A program made the translations under genes and the position numbers. The notes beneath the pieces are model-generated. The model was not told where the DNA came from and did not search any database. It was given only the letters and a program-made list of their open reading frames with translations. 64,000 nucleotides of DNA from Plantago ovata (taxonomy: Eukaryota > Streptophyta > Magnoliopsida > Lamiales > Plantaginaceae), in NCBI GenBank assembly GCA_028274465.1, contig CM051456.1, positions 18,317,745-18,381,744 on the forward strand, in the 5' to 3' direction. The number at the start of each line of letters is the position of its first letter. The stretch's first letter is position 1. This document shows positions 36,491 to 47,955 of this stretch, piece after piece.

Positions 36491-37868
36491 GACATAAGAA
36501 AAATGTTAAGGAAAAGTAAGAAAAGGTTAAGGTCATAGGTGAATAGTGTCCATTATTCTAGACAACTCAAGTCCGTAATTGTTGATCTAAGTTATGCTCA
36601 TATACAAAGAGACTATATAGTGGGGAGTGGTGTGTAATAAGTCCTTAAAATATTGAAACAACTTTCTTATGAAAATGGTTAGACTATACTGTATAGTATT
36701 TTGAATAGATGACTTGTTGAAGATGAGATGATGATCAGTATGCAAAGCAATAATGTGACAGTTGAGAGCAATGGAATTTCACTTTCCATCTCTCTTGTTT
36801 GGGGATGAAAGTTAGAATAATGTAAGTTGCGTTGAGTATATTGATTGAGATTTTTGATACATAGAAATTGTCCCATATAGCGTGGGACATGGAGAAAACA
36901 GACTAAACGAGAGAGTCTGATTCTCCCTAATGTGAATGATCAAAGCTAGGCCGGACAAGTCAAATGGGTGAATTTTGTGCATGTACCCATGCAATATTGC
37001 ACACATTGTGACTAGAAAACAAAGGATGGAAGTGAAGTGTACAGAGAGCTAAACAGGGTAACTGATGCTATAAATGTAATGGTGACAAATTCATAGTTTT
37101 GGGAAACACTATAGCTAGCTTGTTAATTTCCACAACAACATACACATATGATCATGTACTCCATGTAGCTAGCTAGATGTATAGGACCATAGGTTACTCA
37201 TTATATAATTATTATTACCTACTAGTGCTAGATTCATTGATTGATTGATTGGATACAAGAAGTATCAGTATGGACGTACACTGTATAATAGGGTTTGGGT
37301 GATTGGGTGTTTTGGATTTCACATCTGGTTTGCACATGGATCTTTTGATTGGGGTATGATGTCAATTTGATTAATTATGTTTGGATAAAAACATCATCAA
37401 AATATCAAAATGTGATAAACTTGGACGGTCATGTTACTCGTGTGATTTAAATTGTTATAAATTCAAACTTACATATAATTCTAAAACACGAAAAATATAA
37501 TTCAATAAATCATTTGAGGACAATATTAAATTTTCATGTTTGCCTCTCAATATAAAATCGGTGATCTTTCAAACCGATTCACAGTTCTGGTGTTCTCGTG
37601 TTAATGGGAAACATTAAGTATCAATTTGCATCCTCAAACTATATTGGAGTTGTTTAAGTGAGCTACATTAAGGAACAAGAGGGAGTCAGAGTTACTTTTG
37701 TCAAGCAAGAGTAAATTAAGTGGCGGATCGGACCACATTATCGAAGAAAGTTAGAAATAGAATATTTGGAAGGAATGTAATTAGTAATTAAGACTCATTT
37801 TGGCCCAATTAGTATTTATTGGGCATGGCCCATGTCCCAAATTTGGACTTCATAATGGCTCTTTCGTC

Positions 37869-38425
37869 TAGTGCTGTTACGCGAATCGAGCCTTATCGAG
37901 TACTCGGCTTGGCTCGGCTCGTTAAGGCTCGGCTCGATAACCTTATCGAGCCGTGCTCGAGTCTAAACTTAGGCTCGTTCCACTAACGAGCCGAGCTAGA
38001 CTCGGCTCGCGAGTACTCGGTAAGGCTCGTTAAGGCTCGATATCATGTAGATTATGAGTAGTATTAGTATTTAAATTATGATTTAAGTTTCAGATTATTG
38101 GCTTGAATTGCTTATATTTGCATTTTGTTAAACTTTAATGATTTCATCATTTGAGAGTTGATTATAATGCAAAATCTTGAATTTGTTTATATTATATTTA
38201 ATATTTTAACATATTTTTCATGGTATTTTAACAAACGAACTGAGCCAAACGAGCCGAGCTCGAGCCAAATGAACCGAGCTTGAGCCTGAAATTAAGCTCG
38301 CTTCGTCAAACGAGCCGAGCCTCGTTTGTTAACGAGCTCGAGCTCGAGCCTAATTTCAGGCTCGCTTCGTTAACAAGCCGAGCCTCAGCAATACTCGGCT
38401 CGGCTCGGCTCGTTAAACAGCACTA
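37869..38425. mobile_element. hAT-type MITE with GCTCG-rich arms
   Basis: The ends TAGTGCTGTTA and TTAAACAGCACTA are inverted and flanked by the perfect 8-bp direct repeat CTTTCGTC (37861-37868, 38426-38433), as expected of hAT insertions. The 557-bp element has no coding sequence. Both arms are packed with GGCTCG / CGAGCC units (CTCGGCTCGGCTCG and similar) that pair with each other across an AT-rich middle. The perfect target duplication points to a fairly young insertion. Confidence 0.93.
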
Positions 38426-38433
38426 CTTTCGTC

Positions 38434-39156
38434 TTTTAGCAACCTTTGAAACCTTCTAGAAGCCAGATCGTCGGCTTGGTCCGAGCTAGGGGTCCGAGTC
38501 CCACCTTTATGTATTGTAAATCTAGCTTCACTAGTCCGAGCAACATCTCCCTTGGTTCATTTGCTAAAAGACTGGCTTAATCCGAGGTCACACATAACTC
38601 GGACTATATCCTTTGTTTAGTCTGGTGCTGGGGACTTACGTACCATGCCCGACTTCCTTAGACATGCTCTAATTTCCCGTGTTAATTCCATAAATAACCC
38701 ACACTCCCCCTTTTCCCTTTCTTGGAGTACTAGTTTCACTTTTTTGTTTTATTGGTAAAGGAACAGTGATACAATTTGTCAGTGCAAGCAAAAGGAAATT
38801 TTGTCTGGGAAAATTAGACAATGAGTTACATTTTCCATACCAATAGTATTAGTACCTCTTCCCTCATGCATATGAATTATGCCACTGCTGTTTAGAACTG
38901 TAGCACTAATATCAAAATTAACAGCTCCCAAAACTTCAATCCAGTTACATACATGCATATAACCTTTCCACACAGAAACACTGGATTTTAAGTGGAATAA
39001 GGCAAATGTATCAGATCACCAAAACAATTTTTAAGAATCTAGTCAAAGTAAACAGCCACTCTATAGTACAACAAGCCAACTTGACATGCCCAAAATCTGG
39101 ACATAACATGTAACTGTACAAGGCAGGAATTCAAGAACTCATCCAGGAATTATGTT
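38434..39156. other. Flank downstream of RBOH gene 1
   Basis: Contains the probable 3' untranslated region of RBOH gene 1 (minus strand, stop at 39157) and otherwise unassigned DNA. A short frame at 38779-38973 is not supported as coding. Confidence 0.5.
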
Positions 39157-42100
39157 CTAGAAGTTCTCCTTGTGAAACTGAAAGCGAGTAGACGAATTTA
39201 AGCTATATTCCTGGCAGAGCTTCTTCAGTGGCTTTGTTAGCGTCGGACTTCCACAGTAGAAAACACCTGAAATGCACGCGTCAAACAGTTTGTTACTTTC
39301 GATTACCAAACATTCCCCCCCACCCCCCCTAAGTGAACAGAGTGTACAGTTCATTAACCAACCTATTCGTGTATTTGGATGTGCAATCGTCAACTGCTTA
39401 AACACTTTTTTCCAGTTAGGCCTCGCAAAATGAGTTCGTATCTGTAAAAGATGCAATTAAACATTATGAATCTGAGTCCGAGACAAGAACATAAGCAAGA
39501 AGGTGTTTATCTGGTAAATGTGTACCCGGCTATCTGAGACAACATCGACTCCATTTTTAGCATGTTGCATTGATTGTACCATTGCTATGAGTGCTGAACG
39601 TGCATCTCCTTCCTCGTACACACTTGTTAAGTAATTATGCATTTCAATCACATTCTGCAAATCTCAATAAAGCTCATGAAATAAGTTTTAACTTCAAATT
39701 CTTGTATAAGCATGAGCATTTGAAACATGAACCTACATGGTGGTCATGTTCTGCAATGTCATCCATAACACCTTTGAACCAGTCAAAGGATCCTTGTTCC
39801 CTTGTCACCCAATAAAAATATGCTCGTTCAGGACCTTTCTTTCCGCCTAATGGATCACCCATTGCATCCTGATGGAATCCAGTTTGTTAGCAAAGCTATA
39901 CATAAAGTTCATTAAAAATGATAATTTCTAAATGCCTTGTTAAAACTTACAGATTGAGCCTCAGTGTTTAGTATGTCTTTTAGAATGCTGATCATAGGGG
40001 TTGCTCCTATCCCCAAACCAATGAGCATAAGGATATCGTATTTCTGGTAATTCTGTGCTGGCGCACCATAAGGACCCTTGATCAAGATTTTTGGGAATCT
40101 GTCACGAAAACTAGTACGTTAAGAATACTGCTGATCAACAGGCTAGGTTTCGACTTAAGGCAGAGGCAAAAAATTACTCACTCCTGCTTTTGAGTTTCTG
40201 ATTTCGCCCTAGTTTCCATTCGCACTAGATTCCCTCGTACTGGTTTTGTAGGTTGCGGTTCACAGGCCTAGGTCAACATTATTAAATTTCAATACACTTG
40301 AACAGGTAAAGAGAAGCAAGCTGAATTGACATGCAGAAAATGAAGAATTCCACACCTTTGCAAACCGATCCCTAAGTTCTGTAGTCCAGTCTCCCAATGC
40401 ACGTATATGGACACTCAAATAGTTATCGTTTGGTGCTGAAGTGATTGAAAATGGATGCCTGGCATGAGCAAGAAAAAAGTAGTTTCTTAGGAATGTAAAG
40501 AAAACATTGACAAACAGATGTATCAGATGAATGCTGGTTACCATTCAAAGCCTGATATATCAGGACACTTGACAAAAAGGTACATTCCACTCTTGTACTT
40601 AAATCCAGGTGGTTTACTCATGTACATTGCCAAAACGTTCCCCGTATAAACTACAGCCTGAGACCCATAGCAAAGGGAAGAACTTAAATTTTGGATATTT
40701 ACTTGAGAAAATGAACTACTTGAAAAGTTACAAGTTCTTACCTTGATGACTTCAACTCTAAAATTGAGATCATAAAGGATGACGATTCTTTCAGTCGCAT
40801 AGGCTAGCATCGGTATGGAAATATACATCCATGTCTGCAATCAAAAACTCTCTCATTAACCAACAAACATTGAAATTCATGGAACCGAAATATTTAGGTA
40901 CTGGGATAAGGAGGCATACACTTTTTTTATACCACTCTCTGGTGAGAAAAATGAAGTAGCCATGGATGATCAAGAGGATATACACAAGTCCCAGTAAATG
41001 ATGTGCATACCAGAAGGCGTTGAACCCTGACAAGTGGTGTAAAGGCCATGGTAACTTCACAACGTTCCTCCTGAACGAATGTGTCGCCAATGTAAATGAG
41101 AAACTCATCAGAAATACCATCAGAATGCCTGTAACACCTGCTATGGTTGCCATCATACCCAAGTAAGTTGGCTGCTGGTAATTAAACGCAGGTCCAAGAA
41201 AAGCGTCGAACTTATCTTTAGGACAGGATGCTACCCTCACAAAGTCGCAAGCCAAGTGCATACCAACATGAGTAAGGGTTGCAAGGGCTATCTCCAAGGC
41301 GACCAATTTGTGGAAGTTTATGTTATCATCGAAGGGAATTATTTTACCGAGGAACGTTTCTCTAATCATAGTAAGCGTTCTTCTACATACAGGAACGAGA
41401 ATGAGTGCCATGTTGAACTTGAGAACTTCTGCAGCACCCTTTGCGAAACACAGACAGTATCCCATCACTTCAAAAGCGCCTCGATTTCTGTACTGAATGA
41501 ATTTCCATGAAAAGAGGAGAATGTTTATGCATTGCCATAGAACCAGAACCCATATTTTCTTCCAGTTGTCGTTCAATTTCTCGGTGTTTCTACAAATGAA
41601 CTTGCTCACAGGCGTCCTGTATTGTTTTGGTATCATGGTTCTTGCCAATGTTTGAGTCTTTTCTATCCTTCCTGTTCCTTCATCCGAGCCTACCATTCCT
41701 CTTAATAAAGCCTCAAGTTGCCACATCTGTCCGTGAAAAGAGACATAGAGTCAAAATATGTGAAACATCTCAAGATGGATTTCCCTATCTTCCTTAAAGA
41801 AAATCTTAACCTCTATGTAGCCTTGATGATCCGGATCGAGTTCTTCCATGATCACAGAAGCATATGTACCAGCGTGTTGCTTGAATGTGGACAACTTGTT
41901 TGCTGAAGCACTCATTACTAGAACCTTAACAATAGAATGCCTTTAAACTCTGATCCAGAACAGAGGAAAATTGAAGAAACACAAAGCACAACTAAAGCAG
42001 ATTTCCCTGTGAACCTCACCTCTTTAACCTCATCCTCAGATAACTTTCCATCACCATTCTTGTCACACCTGAAATGCTACAAAACAATATTACCTTCTAC

Positions 42101-42843
42101 CTACAACGTTGAGGTACATTGCAGTTTTTCTCTTTATCCCTCCTAAAGAAAAGCCTAGCTAATCGAAGTTGACTTACATGTCGAAGAATATATGCAGCCT
42201 TGTATCAAGATCCTGATTTGTCATGTCTTCCCAAAATTTTCTGACTTCAAATATAGTTACCCCATTTTGGGTACTAATATTCCTCCGCCTAGCCAAAGCC
42301 TCAAACAACTCCCCCGCGAATTCTTTACTATCTCCCATCCCTTTTCAAGAAAGATAGTTTCTCATTAACATTTTTACTCAAACTTTCAACACAAAATATT
42401 AGTACTACTTGTTAGACATACATAGTTGGTTCTAAGCTAGTAATATATGAAGTAAATTTTGCTGATATGAATAAGTTGATCATAATAAGGCCTACGTAGT
42501 GAAGAACATACATAACATACATACCAATACAGAGGCCAAACTTGTCCTTAAACAGCCTTCCGTCGATTGCATTGACATGAAAGCGCTTCTCAATAGCCCT
42601 CCAGGCGTCCTCTTCCTTCCCTGTGGTAGTCCTGTCAAGGAACCGCAGACTCATAATTCCTCGGTTTGCACCGGATTCTGTCCTTCCCATCCTAGGGACA
42701 GGAGCGTTCTCAACCTTATTCTTGTTCATCAGGCTGCTAGGTTTATTGTCTCCACGAATTGGCGTGTCAGCCATGTCATCGATTTCCACCTTCTCGAGTA
42801 TCCATCTTACTGATTCTCCATTAGATTGATTATTGTCTTCCAT
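39157..42843 (-). CDS. NADPH oxidase (RBOHH/J-like), array gene 1
   Basis: Fourteen exons (plus coordinates, 5' to 3'): 42525-42843, 42178-42340, 42020-42068, 41811-41924, 40920-41726, 40742-40834, 40542-40657, 40356-40458, 40182-40267, 39951-40098, 39737-39868, 39526-39654, 39363-39441, 39157-39266. Total 2448 bp, 815 aa, all joints GT-AG and in frame. It transfers electrons from cytosolic NADPH via FAD and two haems across the plasma membrane to make superoxide. Visible parts: EF-hand loop [12 protein letters not shown] (about 162-173), second EF-like [10 protein letters not shown], a six-helix haem domain with paired His (THVGMH; YAHHLL...IIHG), FAD motif HPFSITSAP (about 555), [13 protein letters not shown] motif GLGIGATP, and C-terminal FHKENF. 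C-terminal and EF-hand wording is closest to Arabidopsis RBOHH/RBOHJ, which support pollen-tube growth. Confidence 0.93.
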
Positions 42844-43012
42844 GAATTCTTATCACAAGGCCAGATTTGTTTGTGAGGGTTAGAATTTGTTCGATGATGA
42901 TTTAAGATAAATTAGACAATGCAATCAAGAACACATTTTCTTGTCATCTGGTGAAAGAATCAAAATGTGCATGGTTTACGATCTCTTGTGATGAGTAGTT
43001 CCTATTTATAAT

Positions 43013-43020
43013 TAGCATTT
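43013..43020 (-). promoter_or_regulatory. TATA box of RBOH gene 1
   Basis: TATAAATA on the minus strand, about 170 bp upstream of the ATG. Confidence 0.6.
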
Positions 43021-43212
43021 GGTCGTTAAAAAACTGTGTACGGTTTGTTTTTTAGGTTTGGTTACATTGCATATATCTTGTCTTTTGTTTTACTTACCTT
43101 TTGTTTTAAATTCATTTCTTGTTAATCTATAGACTAAGATTTCATTTCCATGACATACTAGCCTACCTCAATTTAAAATAATTCAAAATTAACTAATTCA
43201 CCAAATAAAATA

Positions 43213-43449
43213 CTCGCTCGCTCTGTTTCATAATAAACTTTCTAAAGTTGACTTTTTTTCGAACTTTGACCGCATATTACTTCTATATTACACATGATTA
43301 ATATATAATAGAGTTATATTAGAAAAATATACTTGATTTTCTTTCATCATATAATTTTATTATATTTTTTATTGTGTAATGTAGGAGGAATTTGCGGCCA
43401 AAGTTAAAAAAAAGTCAACCTTAAAAAGCTTATTATGGAATAGAGGGAA
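43213..43449. mobile_element. Stowaway-like MITE
   Basis: The inverted ends (CTCGCTCTGTTTCATAATAA on the left; TTATTATGGAATAGAGGGAA on the right) are flanked by TA. Inner arms AAAGTTGACTTTTTTTCG and AAAAAAAGTCAACCTT pair. About 237 bp, non-coding. Confidence 0.85.
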
Positions 43450-43599
43450 TATAATAGTATCGCTTTGCCATGATTTCGGCTATCGGGGTTCATCTACATG
43501 GCTAAATTTGCAATTTGTCAGTTTTTTTTTACTTTTTGTAATTTTTAATAGTTGTTAGACTTTGTGTCGTAATAGGTTTCCATTTCCAAAAGTTAGGTC

Positions 43600-43795
43600 A
43601 TGTTCATTTCACCTTAATTTCAGTTCAAATAAGTTCAGATTTATTAAGTTTAGTTTACTTCAGATAACTTCAGTTCAGTTCAGGTTTGCTTAGTTAAATT
43701 TATACTTCAGATAAGTTCAGTTCAGTTCAGTTCAGATTTATTAAGTTCAGTTCAGTTCAGAAATTTTCAGGCGAATCAAACATAGCCTTAGATTT
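43600..43795 (+). repeat. TTCAGTTCAG-rich repeat
   Basis: Irregular repeats of TTCAG, TTCAGATAAG and TTTATTAAG end in GGCGAATCAAACATAG. Such arrays occur at ends of plant DNA transposons, but no partner end was found here. Confidence 0.6.
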
Positions 43796-44865
43796 CAGTA
43801 TTTAAATACTCTTAGGCGTTTTTGTACTGCACTTTTAATTGATTAATAAAAAATAAAATAAAAAGGTTTCCTCAAATTTTATCAATTTTTCAGTATTCTA
43901 CGGAATCAACGAACCAACTTTGATAATAATTTTTCGTGCTTAAGGTACGCTGCATCAATACACCTCACACATAACATGTAATTAGGGGCTCCGCACATTG
44001 TGTTAGGGTGTAGTATCAATTATCACAACACTATTCACATTGTATTAGGGTGTAAAATCAGTTATCACAGAACTATGTCTAATAAAACTCTTGTTAGTAT
44101 AGGCCATGTGTTGATACTTGATAGTACCATATGGTTTGCATGTAAAAATGGTTACACTTGACATAGACAGTGTCTCCACGAAATCATGTTGTTTAATTTA
44201 TTGTGTGAGTTCGAGGAAGGTGCATTATACTATATAGATTATATATTGTTAGTTGGGAGCACGTAATTGAGAATTTGTTGTAGGTAAGAATAAGAGCATA
44301 TCAGTTGTCATGCGCATGTTCTCTTTATCAATTCAATTATATTGCTTGTGGATCCGTTACTTGCATCGACGTGCGAAGCGTGAATTAAGTAGCTTCTTCC
44401 ATGCATTGGGTTTGAGAAGTCTCTCAAACTGACTTATTTTGAAAGTGGCCACTATTTTTTCCCAGAGGTAAGGACTAAACTAGAGAGGCCTTTCAAGTTT
44501 ATGTACAGTAAAAGTTTAGGTGTGTAAGTTAGTGAAAGGAATGTATGATGACTTATGGAACTGAAATATAGGTGTGGGTGCATGGTATTATGATTCTTCC
44601 TAAAATGGAGTTTTAGAATAGAATTTGGACTGGAATAGGGTTCAAGCCTTTGAGGGAAGAAGTGTTTGTTTGGGCCACGGAGGGAGAATATATATTCTAG
44701 TAGTACAAGCCATTTTATGATTGTTGTATGGTAACGGACTTTAAAAAAAGAAAAAACCCAATCAAATTAAAGTGTTCAGTGTTTTCAGGGACGAATGGAT
44801 TATGTAGTACCCTACGGCCTACACACCCCATGTCACTTAAGAGTAAAAGGGATTAAGGATATTTG

Positions 44866-44886
44866 TATATATATATATATATATAT
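44866..44886. repeat. (TA)n microsatellite
   Basis: About ten uninterrupted TA units. Confidence 0.85.
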
Positions 44887-44980
44887 GTGTAAACTAAATT
44901 ACCACTCTCAATGGTATGGGGCCTATTAATTAATGGGTGATACCACAAGCCAAAACCATGCATGCACTGGTGCAAAATAG

Positions 44981-45086
44981 ACAATATCATACCATGAAGA
45001 TGTGTGCGATCAATCATGTGTGACCCGAAGTGGACATTATCATACCATCGAGATGTGTGTGGTCAACCATGTGTGGCTCGAAGCGG
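44981..45086 (+). repeat. 53-bp tandem repeat, two copies
   Basis: Units 44981-45033 and 45034-45086 share ATCATACCAT, AGATGTGTG, CATGTGTG and CGAAG at the same spacing, with about 85% identity. The unit resembles sequence often found in plant retroelement leaders, but no element was delimited. Confidence 0.6.
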
Positions 45087-45329
45087 ACACTATATCTGTC
45101 TGTGGTGTTCATATACATGGTTAGTCCCTCAAAGGATCCACGAGGGCATCAAGAATTTAAGTATGTGGTCAGTTATGCGCAACCTCTCGGCCCAATGGAC
45201 CGATAAGATAACTATTTCAATATTAATATATCAATTCACCTACGTATTTTTCCTCTTCTTAAACATACACTCGACGGTTATGAATTCAAGTGGTATTGTG
45301 AGCAAAAAAGGGTTTTGAATGGTGTGGGT

Positions 45330-46140
45330 GATGATGAATTGATGATCAATTTGTGCTTTTGACAATCGATCATGAGTCTGGAGTATTGGTGATCTATGAC
45401 TCTGGTCGTGGTAAATGGAAGGTAATTAAAGATCATTATTATGATGATTTATTTGCTATTTGTCCTCCGACTTATCTTCAGATGGGTGGTTCAAAGCTTA
45501 TTGCTGATGTTATGGCTAGCTCTGGACCAGGTTGTCCGCGTTATGTTGATGTTATTGCTAGCCGCTCGGGAGATGGATTTTATGCTGTTGATACCACCGG
45601 GAGAATGGTTTTTGTAGATAAGCTCAACTTCAAAAAGAAGTCCAACAAGACTTTTGTTGCCAATTCTATCTCTGATGGGGATAACAAGAAGTATAATAAT
45701 ACTAATAATAATAAGTTTCTTGTTTATAGTGGTGGAGATTTGATCTTAGTTAATATGTACTTAATTGACTAGTGTTGGGCCGTTTCATTGCTGCACGAGG
45801 CTGTGAAATTTAAGCTGTTTAAGTTCCTTAAGCGGGATAAGAAATGGATTGAGGTGACTGATTTACAGGACAAGATGTTGTTTTTGGGAGATAGTTGTTC
45901 CTTTGCAGCGTCTGCTTCCGATATTTTTGGGGATGCTTGTCATGTGGGCAATCGTATATTCTTCACTCATATGTTGTGTTGTGGGGAGGATGATGGAGTG
46001 TGGAATAATCGTAATGTTGGGATGTTTGATTTGGAGAGTGGGAGTATTGGGCCAATTGTTACTCGGTATTCCATGATGTTTTGGCCGCCTCCCAATTGGT
46101 TTAACTCAGCTGTATCTATTGAACCTGGTGCATACCTCCC
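45330..46140 (+). pseudogene. DUF295/KIB-type beta-propeller fragment
   Basis: The frame from about 45335 gives TIDHESGVLVIYDSG, then DVIASRSGDGFYAVDTTGRM, FLVYSGGDLILVN, VFDLESG-like text (GMFDLESGSIGP) and a PPPNWF end, the order of the DUF295 (KIB1-4 propeller) domain found in plant F-box-like proteins. The N-terminal part and any F-box are missing. A TAG at 45770-45772 lies in frame; the same frame reopens right after it. LFLGDSCSFAASASD near 45885 is the family's most typical motif. It is a broken, 5'-truncated host gene, joined directly to a topoisomerase fragment. Confidence 0.75.
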
Positions 46141-47430
46141 TGATCAGAGTGCCGAGGAACTGATCCTGTCCCGGGCAGATGTTGTAAGATCCATTCCATC
46201 CATGGTTGATGGATTGAAACCTTATCAAAGAGAAAGACCCTTTTCTGTTCTTTCAAGATGAACTTTGTTAAGGAAGTGACAGTTGATGAGTTCTCTAGTT
46301 ATGTATATCGGCACTCTATTTATGCATATCAGCACTCTAGTTATGTATATGAGAACTCTGATTACCATCGCGGTGTGCAGAGTCTTGCTGGTACAATCAT
46401 CGGCATGGCTCAGAAGTATGTTGGCAGTAACAACATTAATTTTCTGGAACCTAATGGTCAGGTTGGTACACGATGCCAGGGCGGAAAATATCATGCAAGA
46501 TCCATTTTTATAAAGTTGTCTCCTATAACTAGATTCTTGTTCCCCAAGGATGATGAGATTCTACTGGAATATTTGTGTGATGGAGATGGGAAAGCTATGG
46601 AACCCACTTGGTATTTACCAATCATACCTATAGTTCTTGTAAATGGAAGTGAAGCAATAGGAGTAGGGTGGAGTTCGTTCGTTCCTAACTACAATCCAAG
46701 AGAAATTATTGCCAATGTGAGGCGATTGCTGGATGATGAAGAAATGGTGCCTATGCATCCATGTATCTGTTTGACAGAAGAAAATGAGCCAGACAAACAA
46801 GAAGATTTTTTGAAGAAATTTGAGTTAACTACTAGAATAAGCACACATAACATGTATCTGTTTGATCCCAAGGGAGTAATCAAGAAGTACGAGACAGCCG
46901 AGCAGATTCTTAAGGAATTTTTTGACTTGAGGATGAGTTTTTATGTTGTGCGAAGGAGTGCAATGTTAGAAAATCTTAAACGTGAACTGTTCAAGTGTCA
47001 AAAGAAGATTGAATTCGTCACTGGTGGAAGAGAGTTCCTTAGAGTGGCCAAGAGTACTATGGAGGTGCTTAAGAAATTGGACAAACTGGCTTCATCTATT
47101 TCAGGTGGTGATGAGGAATACTTAAAGCCGATGTATTTTGACCTAAGACAAGAAGTATTAGATGAGCTGAAGGCCGAGAGTGATAAGCTTGCACAAGATC
47201 TTAGTGATATGGAAAGTAGTTCAGCTAATACCATGTGGAAGAAAGATCTTGATGCTTTAGAGCAGGAAATGGACCGGCAGGAGGCACTTAAAAGGCTAAA
47301 CCAGCAACAGTAATGAAACGAGGTCCGGCCAGCAAGAAACCAGTACTTGCTAGCCAGATACTGAGTGAGGATTCCGACTCTGAGAATGGAAGTTGTTGCA
47401 GTGATCATTGTGGGGATTGTGAGTGTTAGT
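46141..47430 (+). pseudogene. DNA topoisomerase II fragment, intronless
   Basis: Begins EELILSRADVVRSIPSMVDG in the same frame as the DUF295 part, then shifts frame at about 46250 and continues NFVKEVTVDE, HRGVQSLAGTIIGMAQ, LSPITRFLFPKDDE, PTWYLPIIPIVLVNGSEAIG, NYNPREIIANVRRLL, LFDPKGVIKKYETAEQIL and a KDLDALEQEMDRQE end. A second shift near 47310 leads to an acidic tail (SEDSDSENGS). This is the breakage-rejoining part of eukaryotic Top2, with about 100 residues missing after the MVPMHP segment. The active-site Tyr segment (usually GGKD..SARYI) reads GGKYHARSIF, so the catalytic tyrosine is gone. No ATPase domain and no introns; possibly a retrocopy piece. Not functional. Confidence 0.85.
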
Positions 47431-47955
47431 CAATTCCTGTGACTTGGTATTTATATTGCTGCTTTCATTCTATGCATTTTGTTGATTTTCCCCTTTTATC
47501 ATCAGGCCAATACTAATTGCTCTTCATATCAAGTTCAATACAATCATTCAGATCCTTCACTCTTGTTTGTGTTTTTTTGTTTAAAGTTTCTTCATTCTTT
47601 TACTGTGTAAAAGAAAACTTAATTGTCTGTTCATTTACACAATTTAACATTAAGTATTTGTTCTTTTCATTTAAAAAACAGACTCACTAAATTCAATTGT
47701 GATCTTTTGAGACGAAAAGAACAAATCCTAAGTTTTAAGAAACTTCTACAAGCAAACAAATCTGGAGTTCCTCAGGAAATCAAGATTTACATGTTTGAAA
47801 CCCTTGTGTAAAGTTGTAGCTAGCAAATGTTTAACTTTTATGAATATAACAGTATAACACTCACAGTCACTGATACAACAAGGATATTTGTATGCCTAAT
47901 GTCTTATTGCCTTGTTATTATACAAGCACGAGAATTGGAAATCCTGGATTGTGCT
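47431..47955. other. Flank downstream of RBOH gene 2
   Basis: AT-rich DNA between the Top2 relic and the stop of RBOH gene 2; likely contains that gene's 3' untranslated region on the minus strand. Confidence 0.5.

Larger units (their letters stand above)
35510..37868. other. WOX3 3' flank and intergenic DNA
   Basis: No supported gene. There is a small foldback-core relic near 36320-36420 and a microsatellite at 36440-36490. Confidence 0.5.
43021..44980. other. Intergenic between RBOH gene 1 and the chimeric pseudogene
   Basis: No gene seen. It holds a Stowaway-like MITE at 43213-43449, a TTCAG-rich repeat at 43600-43795 and a (TA)n run at 44866-44886. Confidence 0.55.

Noticed and set aside
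36679-37006. Minus-strand frames, one with a hydrophobic stretch like a signal peptide
   Set aside because: Too short and unsupported; no cleavage site, peptide motif or gene context.
40260-41510. Plus-strand and extended minus-strand frames over RBOH gene 1
   Set aside because: Either antisense shadows or exon readings that run into introns; the spliced model explains the region.
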